A DNA stretch of 27,600 nt from a virus: positions 1 to 27,600 of the IMG/VR virus record IMGVR_UViG_3300020395_000080. One strand, 5' to 3'. Below, piece after piece: positions 13,583-21,614 of this stretch. Numbering within the stretch: position 1 is the stretch's first letter; each line of letters opens with the position of its first letter. The notes beneath the pieces are model-generated. The model had not been told where the DNA came from, did no database searches, and saw only the letters and a list, made by a program, of their open reading frames with translations. Position numbers and translations under genes: made by a program.

Positions 13583-16080
13583 TACATTAACTCCACGGGC
13601 TCAGTCATAGCATCAGCAATGACCCCAAACTTAGGTCTAACGAATTTATCTGAGTCTAAATGTTTCTTACCTGGAAGTACAATTGCTTGCTGCTTACCTG
13701 CACCACCTAGAGTAATAGGTTCCCCACTCTCATTAATAGTATAATTCTCAGGGTTATGCATAGCACCATGTATCTTCTGGAACTTCTCTACCTGTTTCTT
13801 AATTCTTGCTTCATTGATCTGGTTACCAACATTATCCTTTAATCTCTTAGCACCATCCAGAACATTACCACGTCCATCCAGATCAAACAGATTACCAGTC
13901 ATCATGTCAGCAGCACCTGCCATCCATCTCATCAGACCACCAGGTTTTCCTTCCTCATTCTTCTGATTTATTACATTCTTTATACCATCCTTCATGTCAC
14001 CACGTTTGTCAAAATCAAACGCATTACCAGTTAACATATCAGCATACCCTGCTAGGACTCTCTTCATCCCAGTAGGTCTGTCTTCACCTTTAGGTTTACT
14101 TACCTTCTTAACTATAGCAACAGTGCCACCCTGTGCAAATGATGGAGCAAGTTTATCAACATTGACATTATATACAGGTCCACCTATGGAATAAGGTAAA
14201 CTATACCCACCTCTAGCAGCTTCACCCATTCTCCGACTGGTGAGAGAACTATCCTTTCTTGTAGCAGGAGTGTCGAATGGTACCACAAATGCTCTACCAC
14301 CTGACTTTCTTCCTACCCACTCTTTACCATGCCCAATGAATGAGGTTTGCTTACCATCTAATGATACTGGGTAACCAGACTGAGGACCATTAATCCATCC
14401 ACCCTTGGCGAAATCCATATCACCATACTTCTCTTTTGCTTGTTCTGATGTTAATATTTCCCATCCACCATTCGCTCTATTTGCTTCGAGACGTGCTATC
14501 TGATCTTCATACACCTTTCTTTCTTCATCATCCATACCACGATGCATTCTCATCCTAACCTTAGCAATCCTTAGATCAGTCTCCTTATCGGCAGTCATAT
14601 CACCAGTATACTCTCGCTTCCCTGTCTCTGGATTAAAGGATGCGGTACCCTTGCTACTGCTCTTAGTTACTGTCGTGTCTGTCTGTGTTTCTTCTCCTCC
14701 ACCACCTACTTCATCCTTAGGACCTGCGTCCTTCATAAAGAATTTCATAATAGCAGTCAATGCTTTCATACCCATTATCAGTGGGAAGAACATTACTTTA
14801 AAACCTGTACCTAATATCTTAGTAATGAGTGGCATATGTGGTTCAATTGCTGCCAATATCTTCGACATAAAAGCACCAAGAGTCTTGAAGAACTGCTCAA
14901 AAGGTTCCTTTATCTGTCCTATGACATCATTAAATACCTTACTGACCATACCAAACCATTCTTTCAATGGTCCGATAATGGGTTCTAGCATCTTACCGAT
15001 ACCCTTACCTATCTTACTTCCCGCTAATCCTCCAAGTGCTCCACCTATTGCTCCCGCACCTGGAATACCAGTAGCAGCACCAAGTTTAGCACCGATCATC
15101 TGACCTGCACCCGCACCAACACCCGCACCAACTGCTTCTGCTCCACTACCACCTGCTGCTAACGTTGCCATTGCAGCACCAGTACCAACTAGAGCTCCGT
15201 TAAGAAGTTTACCATACTTACCAACAGAAAACTTTCGCATCTTCTGTCCTGCCTTGGTAAATTTCATCATGTTCATGATGCCCTTACCTAGGGATCCAAC
15301 CACCCACTTCAATGCTTTAAGTGTTGCTAGTGGTTTCTTAAGGAATGCAAACCCTAAGAATATAGGTGCAGCACCTATTAAAAACTGTGCAAGACCAAAG
15401 ATACCTTTAAGACTTATAGGATTCTCTAAGAATTTTGTAATACCATCCAGAGCTGTCCCTGCTGACCATGCTAGTACATTATATACAAACTTACCTATAG
15501 CAGCAAACCCCTGAGCAAGTTTCTGGACTTTATCTGGATTCTTACTCACCCAATCTAGTATCTTATATCCTAGTAATAAAGGTATAGCCCAACGTATTAA
15601 TTTTAAGAGTCCACCAAACAGTCCACCTATCCCTGCTTTAGCACCCTCCTTGAACATCGTCTTGATCTTCTTAAAGAGTGGTTGCTTACCTTCATTATTC
15701 TTCTCTGTCTCTTCTCTGGCTAAAAGTTTTCTTCTCTTCTCTTCTGCTTTCTCTCTATCTGTCTCTCTCTTAAGTTTTAACCTCTTATACTTGTCTTCTT
15801 TCTTAGTGAGAGCAGCATTATCTGATATCTGTGACTTAATACTATCTCTCCATCCCTCTAACATGTTCTGGGAATTGATAGAGATACTGTTCAGGGTAGC
15901 ACCAAGGGAGTTAAGACCCCTTGTCATCGCACCCATACCTGTATTAAAAGACTTCTTAAACTTACCCATCTCAGCAGCTGCTGTTAGGGGAGTATATTTT
16001 GTAGCACCAGAAGTTGCACCCTTATAAGATATCATCTTATAGAGTGTTGCCTTTTGTACTTTAACTGCGGGTGTTGCCAT
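13582..16080 (-). CDS. Large tail protein, tape-measure-like, paralogue of the next gene upstream (832 aa)
   Basis: Residues 95-135 are a charged, coiled-coil-prone stretch. From about 145 hydrophobic segments follow: GIGGLFGGLLKLIRWAIPLL, ILDWVSKNPDKVQKL (174-188) and a glycine-zipper region near 300-360 (GAEAVGAGVGAGAGQMIGAK). The C-terminal part has a FAKGGWINGP motif, FIGHGKEWVGRKSGGRAFVV and PFDTPATR, a pattern of tape-measure C-termini (GG, GHG/GE, then V-G). Two 28-aa repeats lie at 672-700 and 717-744. No gp29 homologue is visible elsewhere in this window, and the gene follows the gp26-like chaperone region, so a tape-measure or tape-measure-associated role is inferred. The alternative is a structural protein of the tail lumen with no length-setting role. 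Confidence 0.65.
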   Translation of the reverse strand: MATPAVKVQKATLYKMISYKGATSGATKYTPLTAAAEMGKFKKSFNTGMGAMTRGLNSLGATLNSISINSQNMLEGWRDSIKSQISDNAALTKKEDKYKRLKLKRETDREKAEEKRRKLLAREETEKNNEGKQPLFKKIKTMFKEGAKAGIGGLFGGLLKLIRWAIPLLLGYKILDWVSKNPDKVQKLAQGFAAIGKFVYNVLAWSAGTALDGITKFLENPISLKGIFGLAQFLIGAAPIFLGFAFLKKPLATLKALKWVVGSLGKGIMNMMKFTKAGQKMRKFSVGKYGKLLNGALVGTGAAMATLAAGGSGAEAVGAGVGAGAGQMIGAKLGAATGIPGAGAIGGALGGLAGSKIGKGIGKMLEPIIGPLKEWFGMVSKVFNDVIGQIKEPFEQFFKTLGAFMSKILAAIEPHMPLITKILGTGFKVMFFPLIMGMKALTAIMKFFMKDAGPKDEVGGGGEETQTDTTVTKSSSKGTASFNPETGKREYTGDMTADKETDLRIAKVRMRMHRGMDDEERKVYEDQIARLEANRANGGWEILTSEQAKEKYGDMDFAKGGWINGPQSGYPVSLDGKQTSFIGHGKEWVGRKSGGRAFVVPFDTPATRKDSSLTSRRMGEAARGGYSLPYSIGGPVYNVNVDKLAPSFAQGGTVAIVKKVSKPKGEDRPTGMKRVLAGYADMLTGNAFDFDKRGDMKDGIKNVINQKNEEGKPGGLMRWMAGAADMMTGNLFDLDGRGNVLDGAKRLKDNVGNQINEARIKKQVEKFQKIHGAMHNPENYTINESGEPITLGGAGKQQAIVLPGKKHLDSDKFVRPKFGVIADAMTEPVELM
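13849..14067 (-). repeat. Tandem 28-residue repeat inside the 832-aa tail protein
   Basis: Two in-frame segments, 13981-14067 and 13849-13932, encode related units: KRVLAGYADMLTGNAFDFDK and MRWMAGAADMMTGNLFDLDG, followed by RGDMKDGI and RGNVLDGA. Sixteen of 28 residues are identical and the units start 45 codons apart. The DNA has diverged more than the protein, so the duplication is old. Confidence 0.7.
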
Positions 16081-16083
16081 CTA

Positions 16084-18504
16084 TTAACAACTCAACATTG
16101 GTGAAGGTTTAGTGTATACAACTTTAGTTGCACCGCTTCCCTGGTTATTTATTATGGGCTGAAGGACTTTCCTTGTAATAGTGATAACCTGTGGTGCAAT
16201 GTCATCCATTGCCTCCTCAGCGAAGTGGTACTCAGTCATTTCTTTAGCAGCATCCCTATCCTTAACCATCATTTCCATTTGAATGTTGGTAGGGACACCA
16301 GTATGATGTATAGAAGGTTCTGGAGTTGGTACTATAGGAGTTTCACCACCCTTGGAGAAATTCTCATTGTATATTGAGTATGCTCTTACCTTCTTATTAC
16401 CTTCTGAATCAGTATAAACTAAGTCATAGTCTTTTAAGAACTTCTTATACTCAGTCTCCACACGTTTGTTCGTCAGTTTCGCTGCAACACTATTATTAAG
16501 TATTGGATAAAGTATTCTAGGATGTATCTTACCTTCTAAGGATCCACCTGGAAGTATATCTCTAATAGTATGATGAGGTTTCGCTTTCTTGAGTGCTATC
16601 AACTCATCCATAATATCCTTATTATGTTTTATCAGTTGATGTAGATCAATTGACCCAAGATGCTCTTCATATTCTTCGGAAGATGATACATCAACTACTT
16701 CTCCATTAAGGGTCTTCTCAATATGCTTAGTTCTCAACTGCTGCCAACTATAAACGAATTGATCTGGTGTAGGTCTACCAACGTAGTCAGTAATCTTAAC
16801 AGGTCCAGGGTTTCCACCACCAGCTAAACTTTTAACTAATTTAATAGCACCACCTGCTGCTGCATAAAATACAGGTACATTACGTTTAACAATTTTTACC
16901 TCTCCACCTTCTGCCTTCTCCTCTGCCAGGTCAACATTAGCACCTGGATCCTTACCTCTTATAACTCTCCATGCAAACCCTATAGGATTAGCTGCGAACG
17001 CTATCATATTCTTGACAGCACCTATAACCATGCCAATAATCTTCCCTATCAATGATATAGCAGGTCCCATCACTATCTTAATGAAGTTACCTAGTGGTGC
17101 GAGTATGGTCATTAACCATTGACCTAACTTACCAACAAACTTGAATAAGGTACCAAGGAAATCCCAGTAACCAGTCTCTTTCATTAAACCCTTCACCAGA
17201 TCCCACAACATCCTAAACATCTTACCAATAGGTTCAAATAGTGGTTTGATTACTGGTAAGAATGTCTTACCTACCCACTCACCTAAGAAACTACCAATAG
17301 CATTACCCACTATAGGTGCAAATGGTCCTAAGAATGGTCCTAATAATGCAGTACCAGCAGCAGCACCTAACATACCACCTGCTGCCTGTCCAATACCTGC
17401 ACCTACTGCTTCAGTTGCATCCTCTCCACTCTGTATACCTGAGAAAATACGTGTTGCACCACCTAAAATAGCAACACCTTTCATCATTCCAGGGGAAGAT
17501 AACTTACCACCAATCCCCTTCATCTTCTTACCAATTACACCCTTACCCTTTCTCCACTTCTTTAATGCACCTGCTTTGAGGTTACGTCCTCTCTGTTTAA
17601 CAGTAGGACCTACTCTCTGTTGGAATGCATTTTCTTTACCTGCACGACGTGCAGACTTACGCATATTTTTATATTCTTTCTCTGAATATATTACTCCTGT
17701 CTTTTTATCCTTATATCCTTTCTTCCTCCAAGCTGCCTGTGCTTCTGCTTCTCCCTGTTGATCTGCTTGACCACCAAATACATCTTTCAATCTATTAACA
17801 TCAGTTATCAACTTCCATGGCATCACCATGTAGGATGCAAACCTTAATGCTGCAATACCAGATGCAAGTTGAAGGAAACCTCCCATAAATCTGAAAGTCC
17901 TCTTAATTGGACCTTCATCAAATCCCTTACCAAATAGATTGGTAAGACCATCCATCACCTTATTAATACCAAACCCTACTACCGCCCAACCAAATTTAGC
18001 GATAGCAAATATTGCTTTAAATACTTTCTGAGCTTTCTCTGGGCTCTTTGATAACCAATCCAAAACACCCATTGCTAGGAAGAATTTGAATATAGGTGTT
18101 AAGAATCCAGTAATCATCCCCAGAAAGGATTTCATCGGACCTTTAGCTTCTTTCTTCTTCTTATCTACATCCTTATCAGCATCTTTCTCACCTTCCTCTG
18201 CTGCATTCTCAGTCTCCTTTCGTCTATTCCTCCTGAACATGCGAACAAAACGAGAGAGAAAACCTCTATGTTTCTTCTTATCGTCTTTATCTTCTAAATT
18301 AGCAGTATCTACGTCTGTCTCTTGCTTATCTGCTAACCACTCTTTCTCAAACTTTATTAGTTTATGTGTCTCAACATAGTTCTTACCAATAGACTCAGTA
18401 ACTTTACCAGTCTGATTAATACCTTTACGAAGCTCGTTAAAACCATCCGTGAAAGCTCCCTTCTCGGATATAGGTTTAATTTTAACGTAACTACGGATGG
18501 ACAT
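16084..18504 (-). CDS. Large tail protein, tape-measure-like, paralogue of the 832-aa gene (806 aa)
   Basis: The first 120 residues are hydrophilic and highly charged (many K, R, E, D), followed by hydrophobic segments near 125-147 and VLDWLSKSPEKAQKVFKAIF at 147-166, which aligns with ILDWVSKNPDKVQKL of the next gene. A glycine-zipper region (EAVGAGIGQAAGGMLGAAAG) again matches its neighbour. The C-terminal third differs: it has AAAGGAIKLVKSLAGGGNPG, a KITDYVGRPTPDQFVYSWQQ segment and ends in SPMLSC. The two genes are tandem duplicates that have diverged. Position right after the gp26-like gene and the 61-aa ORF favours a tape-measure-type role in the tail lumen. No clear Shine-Dalgarno; start and upstream stop are adjacent. 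Confidence 0.65.
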   Translation of the reverse strand: MSIRSYVKIKPISEKGAFTDGFNELRKGINQTGKVTESIGKNYVETHKLIKFEKEWLADKQETDVDTANLEDKDDKKKHRGFLSRFVRMFRRNRRKETENAAEEGEKDADKDVDKKKKEAKGPMKSFLGMITGFLTPIFKFFLAMGVLDWLSKSPEKAQKVFKAIFAIAKFGWAVVGFGINKVMDGLTNLFGKGFDEGPIKRTFRFMGGFLQLASGIAALRFASYMVMPWKLITDVNRLKDVFGGQADQQGEAEAQAAWRKKGYKDKKTGVIYSEKEYKNMRKSARRAGKENAFQQRVGPTVKQRGRNLKAGALKKWRKGKGVIGKKMKGIGGKLSSPGMMKGVAILGGATRIFSGIQSGEDATEAVGAGIGQAAGGMLGAAAGTALLGPFLGPFAPIVGNAIGSFLGEWVGKTFLPVIKPLFEPIGKMFRMLWDLVKGLMKETGYWDFLGTLFKFVGKLGQWLMTILAPLGNFIKIVMGPAISLIGKIIGMVIGAVKNMIAFAANPIGFAWRVIRGKDPGANVDLAEEKAEGGEVKIVKRNVPVFYAAAGGAIKLVKSLAGGGNPGPVKITDYVGRPTPDQFVYSWQQLRTKHIEKTLNGEVVDVSSSEEYEEHLGSIDLHQLIKHNKDIMDELIALKKAKPHHTIRDILPGGSLEGKIHPRILYPILNNSVAAKLTNKRVETEYKKFLKDYDLVYTDSEGNKKVRAYSIYNENFSKGGETPIVPTPEPSIHHTGVPTNIQMEMMVKDRDAAKEMTEYHFAEEAMDDIAPQVITITRKVLQPIINNQGSGATKVVYTKPSPMLSC

Positions 18505-18690
18505 CTACATTGACATTTTTCTTTCGTCTGCTTTTTGCCTACGCTCTTCCTCTTGGATATGAGCTAATAGCAGTTGTATATAAACATCACGTTCCCATGG
18601 TACCATATTCTCTAATTCAGTCAGAGAGTATTTGTGGTGCTGCATTAATGCGAAGTTAGTCCTAAAATAGTTTTCAAGACTGTCATGCAT
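18505..18690 (-). CDS. 61-aa ORF, probably the T-like extension of the gp26-like tail chaperone
   Basis: The frame encodes MHDSLENYFRTNFALMQHHK and continues with YSLTELENMVPWERDVYIQL and a charged helix (HIQEEERRQKADERK). It lies 5 nt after the stop of the gp26-like gene in the -1 frame, has no Shine-Dalgarno and is open back to the slippery site at 18702-18708. A -1 shift would join it to the gp26-like protein (233 + 4 + 61 residues, about 298 aa). In lambda the T domain is made only by such a shift, binds the tape measure and lies directly before it, as here. It could also be made separately from its own ATG by re-initiation. The stop is followed directly by the next ATG. Confidence 0.7.
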   Translation of the reverse strand: MHDSLENYFRTNFALMQHHKYSLTELENMVPWERDVYIQLLLAHIQEEERRQKADERKMSM

Positions 18691-18695
18691 TAACG

Positions 18696-19400
18696 CTACT
18701 CGAAAAAACTTGCTAGTCCCTCCAGTACCAACTCTGACTTGACCTTTGTCTTAGGATTAGTTACCTCTAATGTATAAGAGAGTTTAGGCATAGTCTCAAA
18801 GAAGTTTTGGATCTTACCAAACTGCTCTGAGTTTAGGTTCTCTAAGAAATCAAGTGCTTCCTTCTTAGTGAAAGAATCATATACTTCCTCCTTGTCATAC
18901 ACTTGGTTTATACAACCTGCTGCAAGTTGGAATACATCATCAAGTGAAGGTGTATCAGTTAGATTTTGTTGGACAAAAGTCTCCAATGAAGGATACTTCA
19001 TCTCAATACCAACACCACCACCAACATCAATCTTATTGTTATGTCCTTCAGGAATAACAACATCGACTTCTCCTAGTGGTACTTCAACTTTTACTTGAGT
19101 TTCTTCATCATCTGGGCATGTGACCTTAAATTCACTAACTTCACCAACTGCTGAAGCACGAATCTTCAAGAATATAAATTCAATCTCAAATGTTGCTAGG
19201 TCTTCAACTTTGGATTTCAGGTTGGTGCAGTTTCTAATGATTGTCTTCACTGCTTTCATCATTTGCTTGTCGTCTTGCGACTCCATAGCGAGATAAAGCA
19301 ATTTCTCTTCCTTAACTAGGAAGGGTCTATATGTAATTTTGCGACCTGTAATAGGCATCTCAGCTTCATATTCAGGTATGGCTAACTGTGGTAAAGGCAT
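18696..19400 (-). CDS. gp26: Baseplate hub / tail assembly protein, gp26-like (234 aa)
   Basis: Residues 1-60 read MPLPQLAIPEYEAEMPITGR, KITYRPFLVKEEKLLYLAME and SQDDKQMMKAVKTIIRNCT, the pattern of the T4-type baseplate protein family that includes gp26 (208 aa in T4). The middle has strand-rich IEFIFLKIRASAVGEVSEF and the end SYTLEVTNPKTKVKSELVLE. In T4 gp26 acts in assembly of the central baseplate hub. Here it stands before the tape-measure-like genes, the place of the G-type tail chaperone in other phages. Its last codons AGT TTT TTC GAG TAG contain the heptamer T TTT TTC. A CTAAATAG box lies about 20 nt upstream of the ATG. Confidence 0.8.
   Translation of the reverse strand: MPLPQLAIPEYEAEMPITGRKITYRPFLVKEEKLLYLAMESQDDKQMMKAVKTIIRNCTNLKSKVEDLATFEIEFIFLKIRASAVGEVSEFKVTCPDDEETQVKVEVPLGEVDVVIPEGHNNKIDVGGGVGIEMKYPSLETFVQQNLTDTPSLDDVFQLAAGCINQVYDKEEVYDSFTKKEALDFLENLNSEQFGKIQNFFETMPKLSYTLEVTNPKTKVKSELVLEGLASFFE
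18702..18708 (-). other. Candidate -1 programmed ribosomal frameshift site (TTTTTTC)
   Basis: On the minus strand T TTT TTC is in the right phase for a tandem -1 slip (X XXY YYZ), with the zero-frame stop two codons further on. After the slip the frame reads R-V-A-L and then the 61-aa ORF without a stop. No strong downstream hairpin was seen by eye. Confidence 0.65.
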
Positions 19401-19416
19401 AACAACTAATTATATG

Positions 19417-19974
19417 TTAACTATTTAGACGTGTATACTGACATGGTTGATCCTTATTCCAGAAATTGAAATTAAAGGAAATTATAGTCTTAGGTATATC
19501 TATCATGTTAGGGGGTGCTCTATGTATAAGAAAACTAGGAAATGCTACCACATCTCCCTCCTCTACATCTAACTCATGGACATCATCAGTAAATGGATCC
19601 CTATACTCTGTCTTAGGGGTACCACTTGGCATATCCAAATAATAAACACCACTAAATTGACAGTCATGGCAGTGCCAACTGTGATATTGGTCTTTCGTAT
19701 ATTGCTGATAGAAGAAAGTCCTTACTTCAAATCCCTGAAAGAATGCACCCTTCATCTCCCTAGTAAATTCTGTTAGGGTATCATATATCCTATCTTCTAC
19801 AAAATCCAGATATGGACGTGGTACATCTCTGTCTATATCATAATCAGACATAATATCAAGGTCATTTGCACGTATCCTTGCCTTCTGATTGTTAATAGCG
19901 ATCAGTGCAGAATCCTTAAACTCACTATGGTCCTTAATCTTCCTCTTGAAGATTGGACATTCAATTTTCATCAT
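19417..19974 (-). CDS. 2OG-Fe(II) oxygenase family protein (185 aa)
   Basis: The pattern of the 2-oxoglutarate/Fe(II) oxygenases of phages is clear: WHCHDCQFSGVYYLDMP at 100-116, with H101/H103 as the first metal ligand region; VEEGDVVAFPSFLIHRAPPN at 137-156 with H151 as the distal ligand; and a closing TIISFNFNFW strand at 163-172, where an Arg or Lys for 2OG is less clear. Such genes are common in T4-like cyanophages; their substrates are mostly unknown (protein prolines, lysines or small molecules). The start is MMK, with two adjacent Met codons. It lies between gp54-like and gp26-like genes and is likely transcribed with the tail genes, which hints at modification of a virion protein; that is speculation. 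Confidence 0.8.
   Translation of the reverse strand: MMKIECPIFKRKIKDHSEFKDSALIAINNQKARIRANDLDIMSDYDIDRDVPRPYLDFVEDRIYDTLTEFTREMKGAFFQGFEVRTFFYQQYTKDQYHSWHCHDCQFSGVYYLDMPSGTPKTEYRDPFTDDVHELDVEEGDVVAFPSFLIHRAPPNMIDIPKTIISFNFNFWNKDQPCQYTRLNS
19421..19428 (-). promoter_or_regulatory. Candidate late promoter (CTAAATAG) before gp26-like
   Basis: CTAAATAG on the minus strand overlaps the last codons of the oxygenase gene (in another phase than its stop) and lies 20 nt before the gp26-like ATG. Confidence 0.5.
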
Positions 19975-19975
19975 A

Positions 19976-20707
19976 TTAATAACCTACTTTTGCAACTTGT
20001 TTCTGGGATGTATCTGTTGATAATGCACTACCAAGATCAGTAAACTCATTTATATATGAGTCAGTATCACCACCCCATTTACCGTCATCTACTGTATCGA
20101 ATCTAAATCTCTCGTATGCAAACTGCACAGTCAACTTCTGTAGTTGTGTCTGCTCGTTATTCCATGTCATCCCTGATATATCTTTAGGGAATGCACCATA
20201 GAATTGCCATACTGCTGAAACTCTATTAAGTCTGGATCTTGCTACCTTACCTTCTTTAGTAAGACCTTCATATACTACGTTAGAACCTGTTTCCCACTTA
20301 AGTATGTTGATACTTGTCACATATTCATCATAAAAAGTTGCCCTATTCTCTCCATCATGTGCTGTATAGCTCATCCAGTTCTGGAAGATTGTGTTATGAA
20401 TCTGGTCTTTAGTAACAAGGAAATCAATACTTAAAGGACCATACTGGTTAACAGAATAGGCGAAATTCCTTGCTACACCTACATCTCTCTGTGTACCAGT
20501 CATAATTGCTTTACCAGGAACTACTACCTGATCAGCAAGATAACTAAGAGATTCGACTGCTTCTCTATAATCTGTCCTAATGGTATCAACCTTCTTTCTT
20601 AAGACGAAAGGTAGTGCCATATCAACTGTATACAGGTTTGATTTAGAAGGTTCTTTCCTACCTCCTCCAATCAACTGTCTAAATTTATCAAAACTATTAG
20701 TACTCAC
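19976..20707 (-). CDS. gp54: Tail tube-like protein, probably baseplate tube initiator gp54 (243 aa), GTG start
   Basis: The product has the gp19/gp54 tube-fold pattern: FDKFRQLIGGGRKEPSKSNL, DMALPFVLRKK, then LSYLADQVVVPGKAIMTGTQ, a YGPLSIDFLVTKDQ strand, and FYDEYVTSINILKWE before a closing strand LQKLTVQFAYERFRF. In T4 gp19 (163 aa) forms the tube and gp54 (320 aa) starts it on the baseplate; the length of 243 aa and the location beside gp4, gp48 and gp53 favour gp54. The frame starts with GTG at 20705-20707, whose second to fourth bases overlap the upstream stop (GTGA). A major tube protein is the alternative. Confidence 0.65.
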   Translation of the reverse strand: MSTNSFDKFRQLIGGGRKEPSKSNLYTVDMALPFVLRKKVDTIRTDYREAVESLSYLADQVVVPGKAIMTGTQRDVGVARNFAYSVNQYGPLSIDFLVTKDQIHNTIFQNWMSYTAHDGENRATFYDEYVTSINILKWETGSNVVYEGLTKEGKVARSRLNRVSAVWQFYGAFPKDISGMTWNNEQTQLQKLTVQFAYERFRFDTVDDGKWGGDTDSYINEFTDLGSALSTDTSQKQVAKVGY

Positions 20708-21183
20708 TTGAGTCTACTCCATATTACTGAACTAGGTACTTCCATTACTTTCCCAAGTCCTTTAGGTCTTATAACAAATTGCTCTACTGGTAGAGGTACC
20801 ATTTCATGTAGGTCTTCTTGAGGGACTCTATACACTCTGGTAGCATTAGATATAAAGTATTTATGATAGCAACGCATAGGAAATGAAATACCACCATCAG
20901 CCCAGTTACCAGCTATGGTTACCCTAGTAGTTGGTCTCAGATAATGTAAGTTACCACCTGAAAACTGCATCTTATCATAATCAACATCAACTATTAGTAC
21001 CATAGGGAATGTATCCCAAAATAGTAGATCTGGTGTCGCTGCTGAATAATTAAAGAATATAATATCACCCACCTCAAAAGCACCTGTATACTCTTCAAGA
21101 CCATACTGTAACTGCTCTCTATACCAAGTCTTATTCATTGGCATACCACCAGCTAATTCTTTTATGTCGGCAAAAACGCTCAT
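20704..21183 (-). CDS. Conserved T4-like phage protein of unknown role (159 aa)
   Basis: The product begins MSVFADIKELAGGMPMNKTW and continues YREQLQYGLEEYTGAFEVGD. The central part, IIFFNYSAATPDLLFWDTFP followed by MVLIVDVDYD and GGNLHYLRPTTR, is a signature I associate with a conserved protein of T4-like phages (…DTFP…GxNLHYL…R). I cannot place it among T4 gene products; in T4 the neighbours of gp4 include gp2 and gp3, but similarity to these cannot be judged by eye. Its ATG overlaps the gp4 stop (ATGA), and its stop overlaps the next GTG start, so all three are translated in a chain. A virion or head-to-tail joining role is inferred only from position. Confidence 0.7.
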   Translation of the reverse strand: MSVFADIKELAGGMPMNKTWYREQLQYGLEEYTGAFEVGDIIFFNYSAATPDLLFWDTFPMVLIVDVDYDKMQFSGGNLHYLRPTTRVTIAGNWADGGISFPMRCYHKYFISNATRVYRVPQEDLHEMVPLPVEQFVIRPKGLGKVMEVPSSVIWSRLK

Positions 21184-21614
21184 ACTCCTAGTTGATGTTC
21201 TGTAATAATGAGAAAAGACATACGACGATCTGCACAGTATGCTCTAGCTGCTTTCCATTTAGCAGCATTTACATTATATGTTTTAACCTCACTTAGAAAA
21301 GTCCTTGGTTTCTTCTTCCCTCTGCGTGGGGGTTTAGTCTGAGCATAAGGTTTGACTTCGACGATACTCCTGGCGAGTAACCCCGACTTTGTTCTTGCTT
21401 TAACATAAAAATCTGGATAATAACGATGAACACGGTTGTCCAGAGGACTCCTGTAAGGAATAATAATCTCTTCACTACCCCACTCCAATACGTTTGCATT
21501 TCTATCACACCATAGCATAAATTTCTTTTCCCACAAACTCCTATAAATAATGTTTGTAGGATCACCCTTATATTTTTTGTAGTTGACTGGTCTGAATTTA
21601 CCTTTATAACTCAT
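21180..21614 (-). CDS. gp4: Head completion protein gp4 (144 aa)
   Basis: A 144-aa protein starting MSYKGKFRPVNYKKYKGDPT with NIIYRSLWEKKFMLWCD and NVLEWGSEEIIIPYRSPLDN, a strong match to gp4 (gp50/gp65 in older T4 naming; T4 150 aa). YYPDFYV at about 65 and IVEVKPY at about 83 resemble the D…ExK core of a PD-(D/E)XK nuclease fold. In T4 gp4 completes the filled head before tail joining. The frame is open 18 codons further up, but MSYKGKF is the family start. This ATG (21612-21614) overlaps by two bases the plus-strand ATG of gp48. A CATAAATA box 115-122 nt upstream, inside gp48, is the best promoter candidate; an AAGG lies just before the start. Confidence 0.88.
   Translation of the reverse strand: MSYKGKFRPVNYKKYKGDPTNIIYRSLWEKKFMLWCDRNANVLEWGSEEIIIPYRSPLDNRVHRYYPDFYVKARTKSGLLARSIVEVKPYAQTKPPRRGKKKPRTFLSEVKTYNVNAAKWKAARAYCADRRMSFLIITEHQLGV
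21542..21549 (+). promoter_or_regulatory. T4-type late promoter TATAAATA for gp48, inside gp4
   Basis: A perfect TATAAATA on the plus strand, 63 nt upstream of the gp48 ATG, wholly inside the gp4 coding region on the other strand. Confidence 0.6.

Noticed and set aside
14651-18379. Plus-strand open frames up to 171 codons opposite the two large tail proteins
   Set aside because: They mirror glycine-, lysine- and alanine-rich stretches of the real genes and have low-complexity P/L/S composition and no promoters.
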